64,000 bases of DNA from Solicoccozyma terricola (lineage: Eukaryota > Basidiomycota > Tremellomycetes > Filobasidiales > Piskurozymaceae). Every line of letters begins with the position of its first letter. The stretch's first letter is position 1. This document shows positions 49,201 through 59,493 of this stretch, in pieces. The notes under the pieces were generated by a model. That model saw only the letters and a list, made by a program, of their open reading frames with translations. It was not told where the DNA came from and did no database searches. A program made the position numbers and the translations under genes. Where the stretch lies: NCBI GenBank assembly GCA_001600875.1, contig BCLD01000027.1, positions 12,177 to 76,176 on the forward strand. Direction: 5' to 3'.

Positions 49201-50117
49201 AGACTGTCGCTTGTTGTCTTTGCAGCAAGCCATAATCACTTCATTGTGCAGCTGCCGGGGATCCAGGAGAGGTTGGTGGATTTGCTACGGACCAGCAGTG
49301 TATCATCAGCGGTGCACAGCGAGGTGAGTTGTTGGTCGGGATATCCCAATGGAAATGGAGCGCTTACGGTCTTCTAATATATATCAGGTGTATCTGTGTC
49401 TTCGTGTGTTGCTCTGTCGATTCTCATCTCAGCATCTGGTCAACCTTTGGCCCATCATCCTGTCTGAACTGGTACGCTGTCATTCTAGAGCTAAGCAACA
49501 CACATATACTTAATCCAATCTCTCCACAGATCAAGACCTTCGAGCAGACCATGGACAATATACCAGAGCAGAAAACTGAGACTCTGCACCTGCTTCTCTC
49601 GGCGTGCAAGCTGCTAGACTTGATGATGGTCATGCAGACAGAGGATTTCCAGATGTGAGTGGACCAACTGTGATTCGTTGGTAACTGGCTGATTGGCAAC
49701 CCTCGCACAGTCATCAATGGCTGTTCGTGACGGATACCCCCGATGCGCAGGATCCTCCTGATGGATGGGTAGCAGAGGCGATCATGGATCGTCTTGCCGA
49801 GCTCGTTTCAGAACATTATCACGCAGATGTGAGGGTAGAATCTGCCTTTCTGTGATAGAGATGAGGCTGATACGAATCCCCTTTCCCTTCAATTATAGTC
49901 ATCTGCCGCAATCCTACGGTACCCTGTGTCCCACCAAGGCTTTCGACCGCGGCGGCCCATGCTAATGCAAGTCAAGGACATTGGCTCACTCCTTGAACTT
50001 GAACCCTTCTTCTCTCAAGCGAGTATATCGGCATATTCAGGAATGTATAACGGGAAGTCGGTCGATTGGGAGTACGTCGAGAGTGCGATGGAGAGGGAGA
50101 TCTTTGAGCGGTCATGA
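43300..50117 (+). CDS. DOP1: DOP1 (Dopey) endosome/Golgi trafficking protein
   Basis: Twenty-four exons give 1810 residues. First exons: 43300-43558, 43628-44432, 44498-44882, 44942-45169, 45229-45645; last: 49530-49654, 49711-49828, 49899-50117; the largest internal one is 46749-47487. Dop1 is a huge helical-repeat protein that works with the flippase-linked Mon2/Neo1 system in endosome-Golgi membrane organisation. The Dopey N-terminal domain is clear: DTRYKRYAQAIDRCLSTFDT, PPFSEIPYKLIIAKRLAQGL, PNGVHQKSLEVYREILRSIG and WTPGLFPFFQFAATGLKPTL. The C-terminus carries FFTKFGVLVSTTPALGDKR and RRPMLMQVKDIGSLLELEPF. The N-terminal 85 residues are Ser/Thr-rich and disordered. Every junction keeps frame, but a few middle exons (46328-46691) rest on frame alone. 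Confidence 0.93.
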
Positions 50118-50258
50118 TTTGACGGCGTAGAGGCCACATATTTCACTTTATGGGGTCAAAGCTATACTGAAACGAAACAAATACAATATCACGACCATTG
50201 TTTAGAATTCATTACGATTGCCAAACTTGTACTCTTGTGTCATTTGAAGGGATAATCA

Positions 50259-51982
50259 TCAACATCCAAAACCATCCACCTCGTAGATGATGACACGCGT
50301 CCACTCACTATACGGCATACCCTTTCTCATTTTTTCCGAAACCGACCTGGGTCTATAAAACCCATCTTCGCCATAACTCCCCATCATATCCGCCTCTGCT
50401 CTCGCTTTATGCAACTCTTCTCGTGCGGACGATGATTCATCAATCCGTTGAGGTTTAGATGATCCAGCTCCAGGTGGACGAGGTGGTAATACCTTATGAG
50501 CACCATAGGATGGTTCTGAAGTTTCGTATTGGTTTAAAGGATCCGTGATGGGTCGATCGAATCCAAGTGGTGCATCGTCTGGAAGTCCCTCGAATCGACG
50601 TTCACGTCCATCTTCTTCTGCTTCGATATGCGCGTGGTCTGCGGTGCAACGTTTTACTCAACCTGTTGTGCATATTCAGATATCAAGAAAGGAAAGATGG
50701 AAGAATGCTTACTCGCAAAATGTTCGAGGTCTTACGTTCATTTGAACGCCAAAAGTCAGTTTTCAGACAGGAAAGGTAGTCATCGAAAAGAAGTAACTCA
50801 CCTTCAGGATGATTATAACTCTCATCAGTCTGTGTTTCCGGCGTTGAATGATAGTGCTACCCAAACGGTCGCAAATTTCGATCAATTCATTATCCTTAAA
50901 AAAACCAAGAAAAAAAAAAGAGAAAACGCATAGGAAGAACGGTAATACTCACTTCTTCGTGGTGTAAAAAGCTAATTCAATCGAGGACATGTAAAGAGAA
51001 TCAGGATGGATAGACTTAATTTGGAGGAAGACAGAGGATGAAACAATGGGGCGTACTATTCAGATTCTTCATCGTAATGATCTACAGAGCGAGAATGAGC
51101 CTGTCATCAGCTATTCGAACCAAACATCGTTAAGCAACCGACTCTTCGACCACTCACGACCTAGATCTTTGTATGTAGCAAAGGAAGGAAGACCCTGATA
51201 TAGGAAATACGGGATTTTAAGATTTGTGAATGTGTTGGAAGGAGGTTAAATGACTTACATCGATTCCTCCAGCTAAAAACTCTGCAACTGATATCAACCC
51301 TGTGAAACGCACGTCCGATACCGAACCCCATCAGTCATTCTTTCAATCCCCTAAAACCCCCAATGTCCCGTTCTCCCGTCTCGAATTCTTCCCGACCAAT
51401 CTTGACCACCATGATTCCCCTCCCACTTACTATCATTATTCGTATCCAAAATCTGCAACACCTTATCAGTGACCAACCTTCTCTTCCTTTCTTGAAATTC
51501 AGGTGGAGCATGTTTCGTTGAATGAGGATGATGAAGGCCATAGATGGCTTCGATCTCATCAATGTCTAGGAAACCATCACGATTAAGGTCATGTAAGCTG
51601 ATGGATGGGAGGAAAGGATGGACACAGAGGAAGTGGAGGGAAAGGATGTGATATCAGTTAGGTCTCCCTTTTTTTAAAATATGCGGGGAATCGGGTTTTC
51701 GTTTGGATCCGCCAACATACTTGAAGAAAGATTCCAAATCAAACTCGTCGATATGATGCTCCGAGTTCATCTATCAAAAAAAAAAATAGGATAAGAAAGT
51801 CCATCAGCGGCTGACATTGGAGTGATTATTGGTCTTGACCGGACTAGCCTCACATGTTTCTGAGCATATGCGCGATTGTCGAGTCCTTGCTGATCTTGAT
51901 CGGTACCGTGCTCATGCCCGTGATCGCCATGTGCGAGTGCGGCAAGAGGGAGCAGGAGAAGGGATAGGTTATGGATGAGCAT
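50259..51982 (-). CDS. SSP120: SSP120/nucleobindin-like EF-hand secretory protein
   Basis: Nine exons (51854-51982, 51721-51770, 51431-51597, 51259-51299, 51161-51194, 51057-51081, 50953-50971, 50802-50856, 50259-50638) give 299 residues. A signal peptide (MLIHNLSLLLLPLAALA) precedes a His-rich HGDHGHEHG. Two EF-hands follow MNSEHHIDEFDLESFFNLHD: DLNRDGFLDIDEIE and DTNNDRLISVAEF, both with canonical acidic ligands. YDEESEYFLHHEEHYH is the family's post-EF segment. Yeast Ssp120 is a cargo-receptor-associated Ca2+-binding protein of the early secretory pathway; nucleobindins and MCFD2 are animal relatives. The C-terminal 125 residues are Pro/Glu-rich and probably disordered. Three exons are 19, 25 and 34 nt long. 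Stop lies 141 bp from DOP1 (convergent). Confidence 0.85.
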
Positions 51983-52184
51983 GATGGGTGGACTGACGGT
52001 GGACGGTGGACTGTGGACAGTGAGGATGCGACTGTGAGCTCTGATGCTAACTTGTCGCGGTTCGTCATGATTACGTAAAGTTGAAACAGGTCCATCCTTG
52101 GTTTTCTTGGGACATGGTCAGGTAGATCATCCGATATCCCCATCCCAGTCCCAGTCCCAGTCCCAGTCCCTCGTGTCGCAGAGC
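51983..52184. promoter_or_regulatory. Divergent promoter SSP120/GatB with CCCAGT repeat
   Basis: 202 bp between start codons. Four tandem CCCAGT hexamers plus CCC (52144-52170) lie 14 bp upstream of the GatB ATG, probably within its 5' leader. No other element was recognised. Confidence 0.55.
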
Positions 52185-54423
52185 ATGCTCATCGGCACAC
52201 TCTCCAGGTCCATCCCTAGGTCATCATGTCGCATCGCATGTCATCGTTACTACACCTCTCGAGCAACGAACAGCACAGTCACCTGGAAGACCATTATTGG
52301 ACTTGAAATTCATGCTCAGCTCAAGACAAAATACAAGCTTTTCTCCGGTTAGTTATTGCACATCATTCAATTTCATCTCCTCGCGTCACCAACGAGCACT
52401 CCCAAAAAAACTAACGATTGAATCGTACTGCAATTCGTTCATAGATGCCAGAACATCATGGGAAGAACCACCAAATCAGAATGTTACAGGTTTTGACGCT
52501 GCGTTTCCAGGTACTTTGCCTGTGAGTCTTGAAATGATGAGGCAGGGATATTGATGGGGTACTGAATTCAAAGGGAATTGGTATCCATCCAGCACTTGAA
52601 TCGGAAAGCTGTACATCTAGCGTTAATGACGGCCTTGGCTTTGAATTGTTCGATCGTAAGTCCTGGTTCACTCACTATTAGTCTCAAGACGAGGAATATA
52701 CACGGCTCATCCATCCTTGCCTCTTTTAATCGATCCGATCACAGAACTTAAGATCGACATTCGATAGAAAGCATTATTTCTATCATGATATACCGAATTC
52801 TTATCAAATCACACAACATTACAGTACGTTTTTTTTCCCGAGTCCCCTTTTCGTTATACCGTCTTGTCGCTAACCTTTTCAACGCACCAAAGATCCACTA
52901 GCAACACTTGGCCAACTCACACTCTCTCCTCTAGATACAGGTATAACCAGGACTTTCAATGTAGGAATTCAACAAATCCAACTTGAGCAGGATACAGCGA
53001 AGACTACTAGGGTGAATGAAGGTGTGGTGATTGATTTGAATAGAGCGGGAGTTGGGTTGATGGAGATTGTTACTGATGCTGATATGAGGTTAGTGCATAG
53101 CCTCGTTTTAGTGGCGAGCGAAATCGAATTCACGATTCATAGAGAATTTCTAAATGTCATTCCTGATGTCGTGTTTTTTTTCTTTTTTTTCTTTTTTCTC
53201 TTTCTTTTTCCAGATCACCAGAAGAAGCAGGTGCTTTTCTGAGAAAATTACAAGCTGTCCTAAGAAGATTAGGCGCTTCAGATGGGGATATGGAGAAAGG
53301 GTCTCTTAGAGTTGATGCTAATATATCAGTACATAAGGAGGGAGATGAGTGGGGGACTAGATGTGAGATTAAAAATTTGAACACGGTTAGAGGGATGATG
53401 GTTGCTTTAGGTGAGGGTTTGATTTCATTTCTCAGGACCTGTGATTTGCAGGTTTCTCCGATGAGATGCTAATGGGAGGAGACAAAAAACCCCCCACAGA
53501 CTATGAGAGGAAAAGACATGTAGCGTTTCGAGAAACCAATCCGGGAAAATCAGTCAGACAAGAAACAAGAGGATTCAATGAAGCGAAAGGAGAAACGTAT
53601 ACGTTGAGAGTGAAAGAGGATGCAGAGGATTATAGGTATATGCCTGAACCGAATATACCACCGATTGTTGTTTTGCCTGTGAGTTTTGGGTCCATGGGCG
53701 GCTGCGTTTCGTGGATGGGGGGGGGCAATGTATTGATCGAACGGTTGGAGGGACAGTCGTACTTGGATCGCCTCAAATCTACGCTTCCAGAGCTACCTGA
53801 TCAGTCTCGAGCGAGGTTGACGAAGCAGTATGGGATCTCAGTGACGGATGTGGATACTTTATTGGGCATGGACGATGTAGATGGTCAAGGAATCGAGTAT
53901 TTTGAAGATGTTGTGACGAAGAGTGGAAATAAAACCGGCAAGAGGGTTGTTAATTGGTGAGATGTGGTGGGTTTATTGGCGGTAGAGGGCCACAACGCTG
54001 ATCTCCTGCTTGCTGTATAGGATTGCACATGAGCTACTAGGTCAATTGGCGGCGAGAGAGGTACAATGGACACCGAACATCGTATCTACTTTGGAACTTG
54101 CCCAGCTCGTTGGAATGGTGGAGAACAAGGAGATCACTGGGACCGCTGGCAAGACTCTACTTAAACACCTCATCGATATTCCTCAAATCGATCGACCGTC
54201 GGTTTCCAGCCTCGTTGACACGCTCGGTCTTCGCTCGTCGGTCATGGATATTGAAAAGCTATGCCGACAAGCAATCGAGCAGCTCCCTAAAGAAGCCGAG
54301 TCCGTTCGTAAGGGAAATGAGAGGGTCCTCATGCGTTTGGTCGGACAGGTCATGAAGATCAGCGGAGGCACCGCTGATGCCCAAAAGGCGAGATCGACAT
54401 TGATGGACCTCTTGAAAGAGTGA
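52185..54423 (+). CDS. PET112: Mitochondrial Glu-tRNA(Gln) amidotransferase subunit B
   Basis: Nine exons (52185-52347, 52445-52521, 52593-52655, 52745-52823, 52893-53088, 53214-53410, 53452-53678, 53757-53956, 54021-54423) give 534 residues. GatB transfers ammonia onto Glu-tRNA(Gln), supplying Gln-tRNA for mitochondrial translation. An Arg/Ser-rich presequence precedes [18 protein letters not shown], the [10 protein letters not shown] loop, [49 protein letters not shown] and [16 protein letters not shown]; the C-terminal YqeY-like tail runs to LMDLLKE. Two introns stand out: 53411-53451 is only 41 nt, and 53679-53756 (78 nt) is in frame without stops. The stop is 23 bp from that of ATE1 on the opposite strand. 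Confidence 0.95.
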
Positions 54424-54446
54424 TGACGACCCGAAATGAGCTGTCA

Positions 54447-56014
54447 TCAAAACGTCACAAACAGATTCTTCTCCTTTGCATTCGTTGAAGCGAATTCGTC
54501 GATCCCTACTGCTGCGACCAGCTCTCGCACAATACGCTCAACGTATGTCGGATTTTGAAACGGGACTCGAGAGAATGGTAGCACCATGTCGCCGTTGAGA
54601 ACGACAAGAATGGATTGAATTGCCGAGTCGCTGAAAACTCCTGGGTCCGCGAAAGATGGTGGCGGCTCGTCCGGCCATTCTGTACGACGCCGGATTTTGC
54701 GTTTCTTTGTCGCCGACGTCGCAATGGTTGGTGATGGTGGGGGTTTGGCACGGGTTGGAACGACGAGATCTGACTGCGCGGAATTGCCAGATTCGACTTC
54801 AGGGACTTGGCCACCTGGAAGGGGTGAATCGAAGGGATGATATCCTCGCGGATTCGCATCGAGGATCGAGACAACTTTTTCCAGTGCGTGAAAGGTATTT
54901 GTTCCCTATGTACGATATCATCAGCCTGTATGCAACGACCAGGCGAGAGCCAACCGACCGACACATACTGGATCAAGCAGCTGAGACGGTTTGTAATCAC
55001 CCTTATATCGCATTTTATGACATGAATGGATATAGTAACCTGTTGTTGATACCCGGGGAATGTGAGCTTTTCGTTTCGCCAAGCGAGATGGTCAAAAAGA
55101 GAAAAAAAAACCCCCAAACCGCACCCATATGAAGCCATCCCATATCTTTCATACCAGCTTCTACCATTTCCCTGGCTAACGCCGCTTCCCTAATCGCCGA
55201 CAGCTATTCCTCCAAAAATCGGATCAGCACACAGAAAGACACATCTCTGGGAGGAAATGCGCGATCTCTACTCACTGCACCTAGACTTGCCCACGCGTAG
55301 TCTGGGGACCATACAAAGTAAACAGAAGAGACGCCTCCTGGTAGGATATCTAGAACGGAGAAGGCAATGAGGGTGTCGTCGATGTAATGTACTGTGTGTG
55401 ACCGGGTGGGTGGGGTTATCTTAGTTTCTCGAATTGCCCATTGGTGTTTGCGGTGTGAAAGGGAAAAGGGGGGGGGGGGGCGGAAGAAACTTACATTGAT
55501 GATAACATCCATAATATTTCGGTAAATGATCCGGTACTGATGAAACATTGTGACCATCGTACGGTATTTTCTGTCTCTACCGTTCAAACAAACCGGTCAA
55601 CAAACCCTCCCCCCTCGCCCCATCCATCCAAATGTGACCATTCGAACGACTCACTCCTAATGGATTATCACATAAAAACCTCTTAAACCCGTGTAATGTA
55701 TTTTTTCCCTCTGCATCACCATGAACTGCCATTTGATAACGATTGTATAATGAGAATCGTTCGTGAGTCGGTTCGGAAGGAACCAATGAAACTTTGTATT
55801 TGTGTGCGGGTGGGGAAATCGTCGTTTGATTTACGTTTTGGTATTCCGGAGAATGAAGTTCGGAGATGTAGGAGAATGGGGTGGAGGTGGTGGGATGTTT
55901 TGGTTTACTGTTTTGTACGGAGGGGAGGGGCAAAGGGGGNNNNNNNNNNNNNNNNNNNNNNNNNNNNNNNNNNNNNNNNNNNNNNNNNNNNNNNNNNNNN
56001 NNNNNNNNNNNNNN

Positions 56015-56062
<48 letters not shown>

Positions 56063-56967
56063 TGGTAAATTTTGCCAAGTTTTGCGAAAAAATCAAAAAA
56101 AGAGACGACGTGTGTTAGATGGTTGATTAAGAGGAACCCCGCGGCGTGGTAACAACGTACTGGTATATGTAAGTTCCAGATCTTCGCCATCCCTTATCGA
56201 TTAATCGTTGATACATCTAATTCGAAACCAGAGCGAGCATTGAATGATATGAATGATATGAATGATCAAGCGAACAAGCGAGAAGGGAAGGGAAGGGAAG
56301 GGAAGGGAAGGGAAGACAAACAACACTCACTCTTGGTGATAGTTGTTCTGATACCACTACGTTATTAAAAAGAAAAGAAAAGAGAAACCCAACACCCCCC
56401 CAAGCCAATCCATCAGTTCCGAATTCCCTAAACATCATCCCCCACACCACCAAATCCCTCCCCCCCCTCCCCCCCCTCCCCCTTACCCCCGCCGCGCCCC
56501 TTCTCTCCCCCTTAGAAAGAAACCAACTCACTACCATAACTCAAACTACTCTCCTCTATACTTCTTTCCCCACCAACACCACAATAACCACATGTTGAAG
56601 CTCCATAACCTGATTCAATATCGATTGGAATACCACGGATGGAAGAGAGGAGGTGGATATGTTTGGATATTAGATTGGTTATGAGTTTCGAGAGTAGATG
56701 GGAGGAGGATGAGGAGGAGGAGGGGGATGTGGAGGATGAGGAGGATGAGGACGAGGAGGGGGAGGAGGAGGTCGAAGACGAAGACGAAGACGAAAACAAG
56801 GTAAATCCCAACATGTACGATCGAATATAATAATCAGGAACGTATTTTATAATCAAAGAATTGAAAATAAGATGAAAGATGAATGAAGATGAAAGTTGAC
56901 AACTACCATTTGGAGTTATGAGTGATTCAACTTCGTCGTCGGCGGCGGCGTCGACGGCGTCTTTCAT
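54447..56967 (-). CDS. ATE1: ATE1 arginyl-tRNA-protein transferase, broken by gap
   Basis: Exons read: 56907-56967, 56532-56609, 56331-56356, 56161-56216, then a gap, then 55655-55907, 55495-55576, 55276-55391, 55125-55203, 54969-55039, 54447-54905. ATE1 adds Arg from Arg-tRNA to acidic N-termini for the N-degron pathway. The N-terminal Fe-S/zinc motif STCGYCG and KGWRRSGTYIY are present; the C-terminal GNAT-like fold shows LYNRYQMAVHGD, GFKRFLCDNPLG, YYGCYHQ, VLDILPGGVSSVYFVWSPDY and YYIHSCHKMRYKG. The CCP-x-YTIR segment expected between them is missing, so at least one exon probably lies in the 75-N gap (55940-56014). Intron 1 (297 nt) is itself open and Ser-coding, so an N-terminally extended unspliced form is an alternative; the spliced form TPNGYGASTCGYC fits the family better. 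Confidence 0.88.
55940..56014. other. Assembly gap (75 N) inside ATE1
   Basis: The gap is followed by an uninterrupted run of 46 G (56015-56060), C on the ATE1 sense strand, and preceded by a short G run. Protein continuity shows that coding sequence is lost here, so the real missing length is likely greater than 75. Confidence 0.95.
56282..56315. repeat. (AAGGG)n pentanucleotide repeat
   Basis: Six consecutive AAGGG units lie within ATE1 intron 3, where the sense strand reads CCCTT. A CCCTT run also occurs at 58087-58109 in the adjacent spacer. Confidence 0.9.
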
Positions 56968-59493
56968 TTTTATCTGGTTTGGGGGGTATGGGTATGGGTA
57001 AGGGGTGTGGGTATGGGTGTGGGTAGGGATGGAGGAGATGGAGGAGATGGAGGAGACGAGGCGGTGAGGGGAGATCCGTGTTCGATGTTCTTTTATGATT
57101 TGCAACTCACTATCAACCCAACTAATATTCTAATCAAGCCGGTGTTGTGTCATTCAATCGATCAATTGGAAGAGAAAGGACACACGACGAAGAGCGGGGG
57201 AAGGGGGCGGGGGAAAGTGTCTCCTTTATGGATACTCACATTTCACTAAAAGGATGATCCCCGTCCTATGTCCTATCGTCGAGTAGAGAATGATGAGGGG
57301 TTGGATTACCCTTCTGATTGGGATATAAACCTAGTGGACCCAGTTGGGAACAGATAGGAGGGACGGGGGCGGGGGGGTGTCTAACGTGTTATGACGTCAT
57401 CATTCTCATGTTTACCACAACGATCAATATAATGTACGCGCCCCCCGGGATGAAACGAGTAGGTGAAAACGGTAGAGCGTGTGTATTATATGGCTTGGGA
57501 AAGATGCGAGGATGACAACGAAGTGGGGGGGGGGGGGGGGGGGAAGGGGGGGAGGGGGATTTCGCTGAGGGGAAAAAACAATGGGAATTATGTCCAAACG
57601 AATTTTCAATTCATTACAGTGTGATGTGATGTGGGACTCTCAGGGGTATTAGGGGGTTTCGTACGTGTTATTTGGTTGTTAAGATGATATGTAAGAACAA
57701 GTAGTTGAATGGATTGGGGTGTTTGGGTCTTTCTTTGATTCAATCACGATGTTTGGTAATGTCGTCGCTATGAACCCGCTATTGGGGGGGGGGGGGGGGG
57801 AAGGAACCGTGGTGGATGAAATAAAAATACACTTATTCTCATGGAATCATTTAGATTTACAATCATGACATTTTGGGGAATCCATCCGAATCGAAAATGT
57901 CCCAGATAAAAAAACAAGACGACATATTGAAGAGAGGCAAGTTGATTCAATGGATTCAATGAATTCAATGGAGTTTCGATGAATATGATTCGAAGCCACT
58001 GACAACCAGCGGGGGGGGGGGGGGGGGGGAACCCCCCCCCCCCGGGGGGGGGGGGGGGGGGGGGGGGGGGGAAACCCCCAGCCCCCCCTTCCCTTCCCTT
58101 CCCTTCCCTCCCGGCGTCTTTCAATTCACGCTATTTCCTCCATTTCTATTCTAACCCCTTCAATCCCCCCCTCCCCCCAATTTCAATTTTCTCGCGAAAT
58201 GGCCGATCTGATCGATATGATCCTGTGCCCATGTTATTTTGGCCGAACCAGTCTGCAGCGTATGGGCGGGTGGTTGTTTGAGCCAGGCTGTGCCTCCGTG
58301 AAGGGAGGAGGGAGGGGGAAGTTGCCCGTTACTCTGTATGTTACGCATGACGGAATCTGAAAGGTAGAAGGGGGGTGGGAGAGGGGAGGAAGACGCGCCG
58401 GGAGGGAAGGGAAGGCGAGGCGAGGGGACGGGAGGGGAAGGGAGCAAGGGAGAGCAAGGTGTTTTAAAAGAAAAGTGGGCGGTGCAACCCCTCGTTGACC
58501 CCGACCTCTTTCAAATCCCAAAAGATTCAGCGTAATACCAATCCCCCTCCCTGACCGACTGACCGACTGAGCGACCGTCCGACCGTCCGACCGTTCGTCT
58601 ATCAACTCTCTTTTGGGGGCCTGAGCAACTCGCTCTTTCGGTCTTTCAATCTTTCGTTTCTCAACCCTCCCCCCTCCCTCCTCTCTCTCTCGACGGACGC
58701 GCGGGGTTAAACAGGAAATTCCCTAATCTTGAACCGCACACTCCCAATTTACTTCGTTTACTGAACGGGTTTGGGCAGTTTACTCAGTTCCCTTCCCTTC
58801 TCCTCTCCTCTATTCCAATCATCATCATCACAACCGTTCTCCGTTCAGGGTCTTCCTTCGTTTCTCAAACGGTCTTCTCGTGTGGTCGTGGATTTACAAC
58901 CGATTCTATCGCGTAAAGACCCCCGCCAAATACTCACGTCAACACACCACACCACACACCACACCACCATCACGTCTTTACATCCTTTGTTTTGAACTAC
59001 GTGGATATTTCAACATAACATCCGCTTCGGTGTTGTTGTTCAGTTTCAAAGGGACGATTTTTCATCTTCTTCTTCGTTTGAAGGGCGTTTTGGAAAGTGG
59101 GAGTTACAACCCTTTGGTTAAAAGGGTGGGAGTTAAAACGCCGGGTTAAGGGAGGTTTTTTGGAATATCTTTTCTCGAGGTGGTGGTGTTGGTTTATTGG
59201 ATGGATCGATAGTGGAGGTTGGATTTCTAAATTTTTTCCATTCTTTGGAATTTCCCCCCCTTGGAACGAAGGTAATTCTCATCGTACCAAGACGAAAACG
59301 AAGACGAAGAACGGGGGAAAGGAAGGATTTTGAAAAAGATTTAGAAAAAAAAAAAAACTCCACACGACCAACCGAATCGAACTGAATTGGAGGAACGGTC
59401 TTTTTCTTCTTCTTCAACAACTAGCTCCTCCTTTTCATCCCCCCCCCCCCCTTCACTCTCTTTAAAACCACCCCCCCCCNCCCCCCCAACACC
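56968..59493. other. 2.5-kb G/C-homopolymer divergent spacer
   Basis: This lies between the ATE1 and chitin synthase starts. It holds G19 at 57525-57543, G17 at 57784-57800, and at 58011-58071 a block of G19, AA, C12 and G28. CCGACCGT/GACT repeats occur at about 58551-58592. The 800 bp before the chitin synthase are pyrimidine-rich and include a C run with one N at 59480. No coding region or RNA gene was recognised; it should carry both promoters and a long chitin synthase 5' leader. Confidence 0.6.
58011..58071. repeat. G19-AA-C12-G28 homopolymer block
   Basis: Read directly: G at 58011-58029, C at 58032-58043, G at 58044-58071. C12 abuts G28, so the strand can fold back on itself or form G-quadruplexes. 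It may also be an assembly artefact. Confidence 0.85.

Noticed and set aside
54656..55132. 158-codon + strand ORF opposite the ATE1 C-terminus
   Set aside because: ATE1 exons on the other strand are fully supported by conserved motifs; this ORF has none.
58011..58071. Telomere or centromere sequence
   Set aside because: Homopolymer runs only, with no telomeric hexamer/heptamer repeats and housekeeping genes on both sides.
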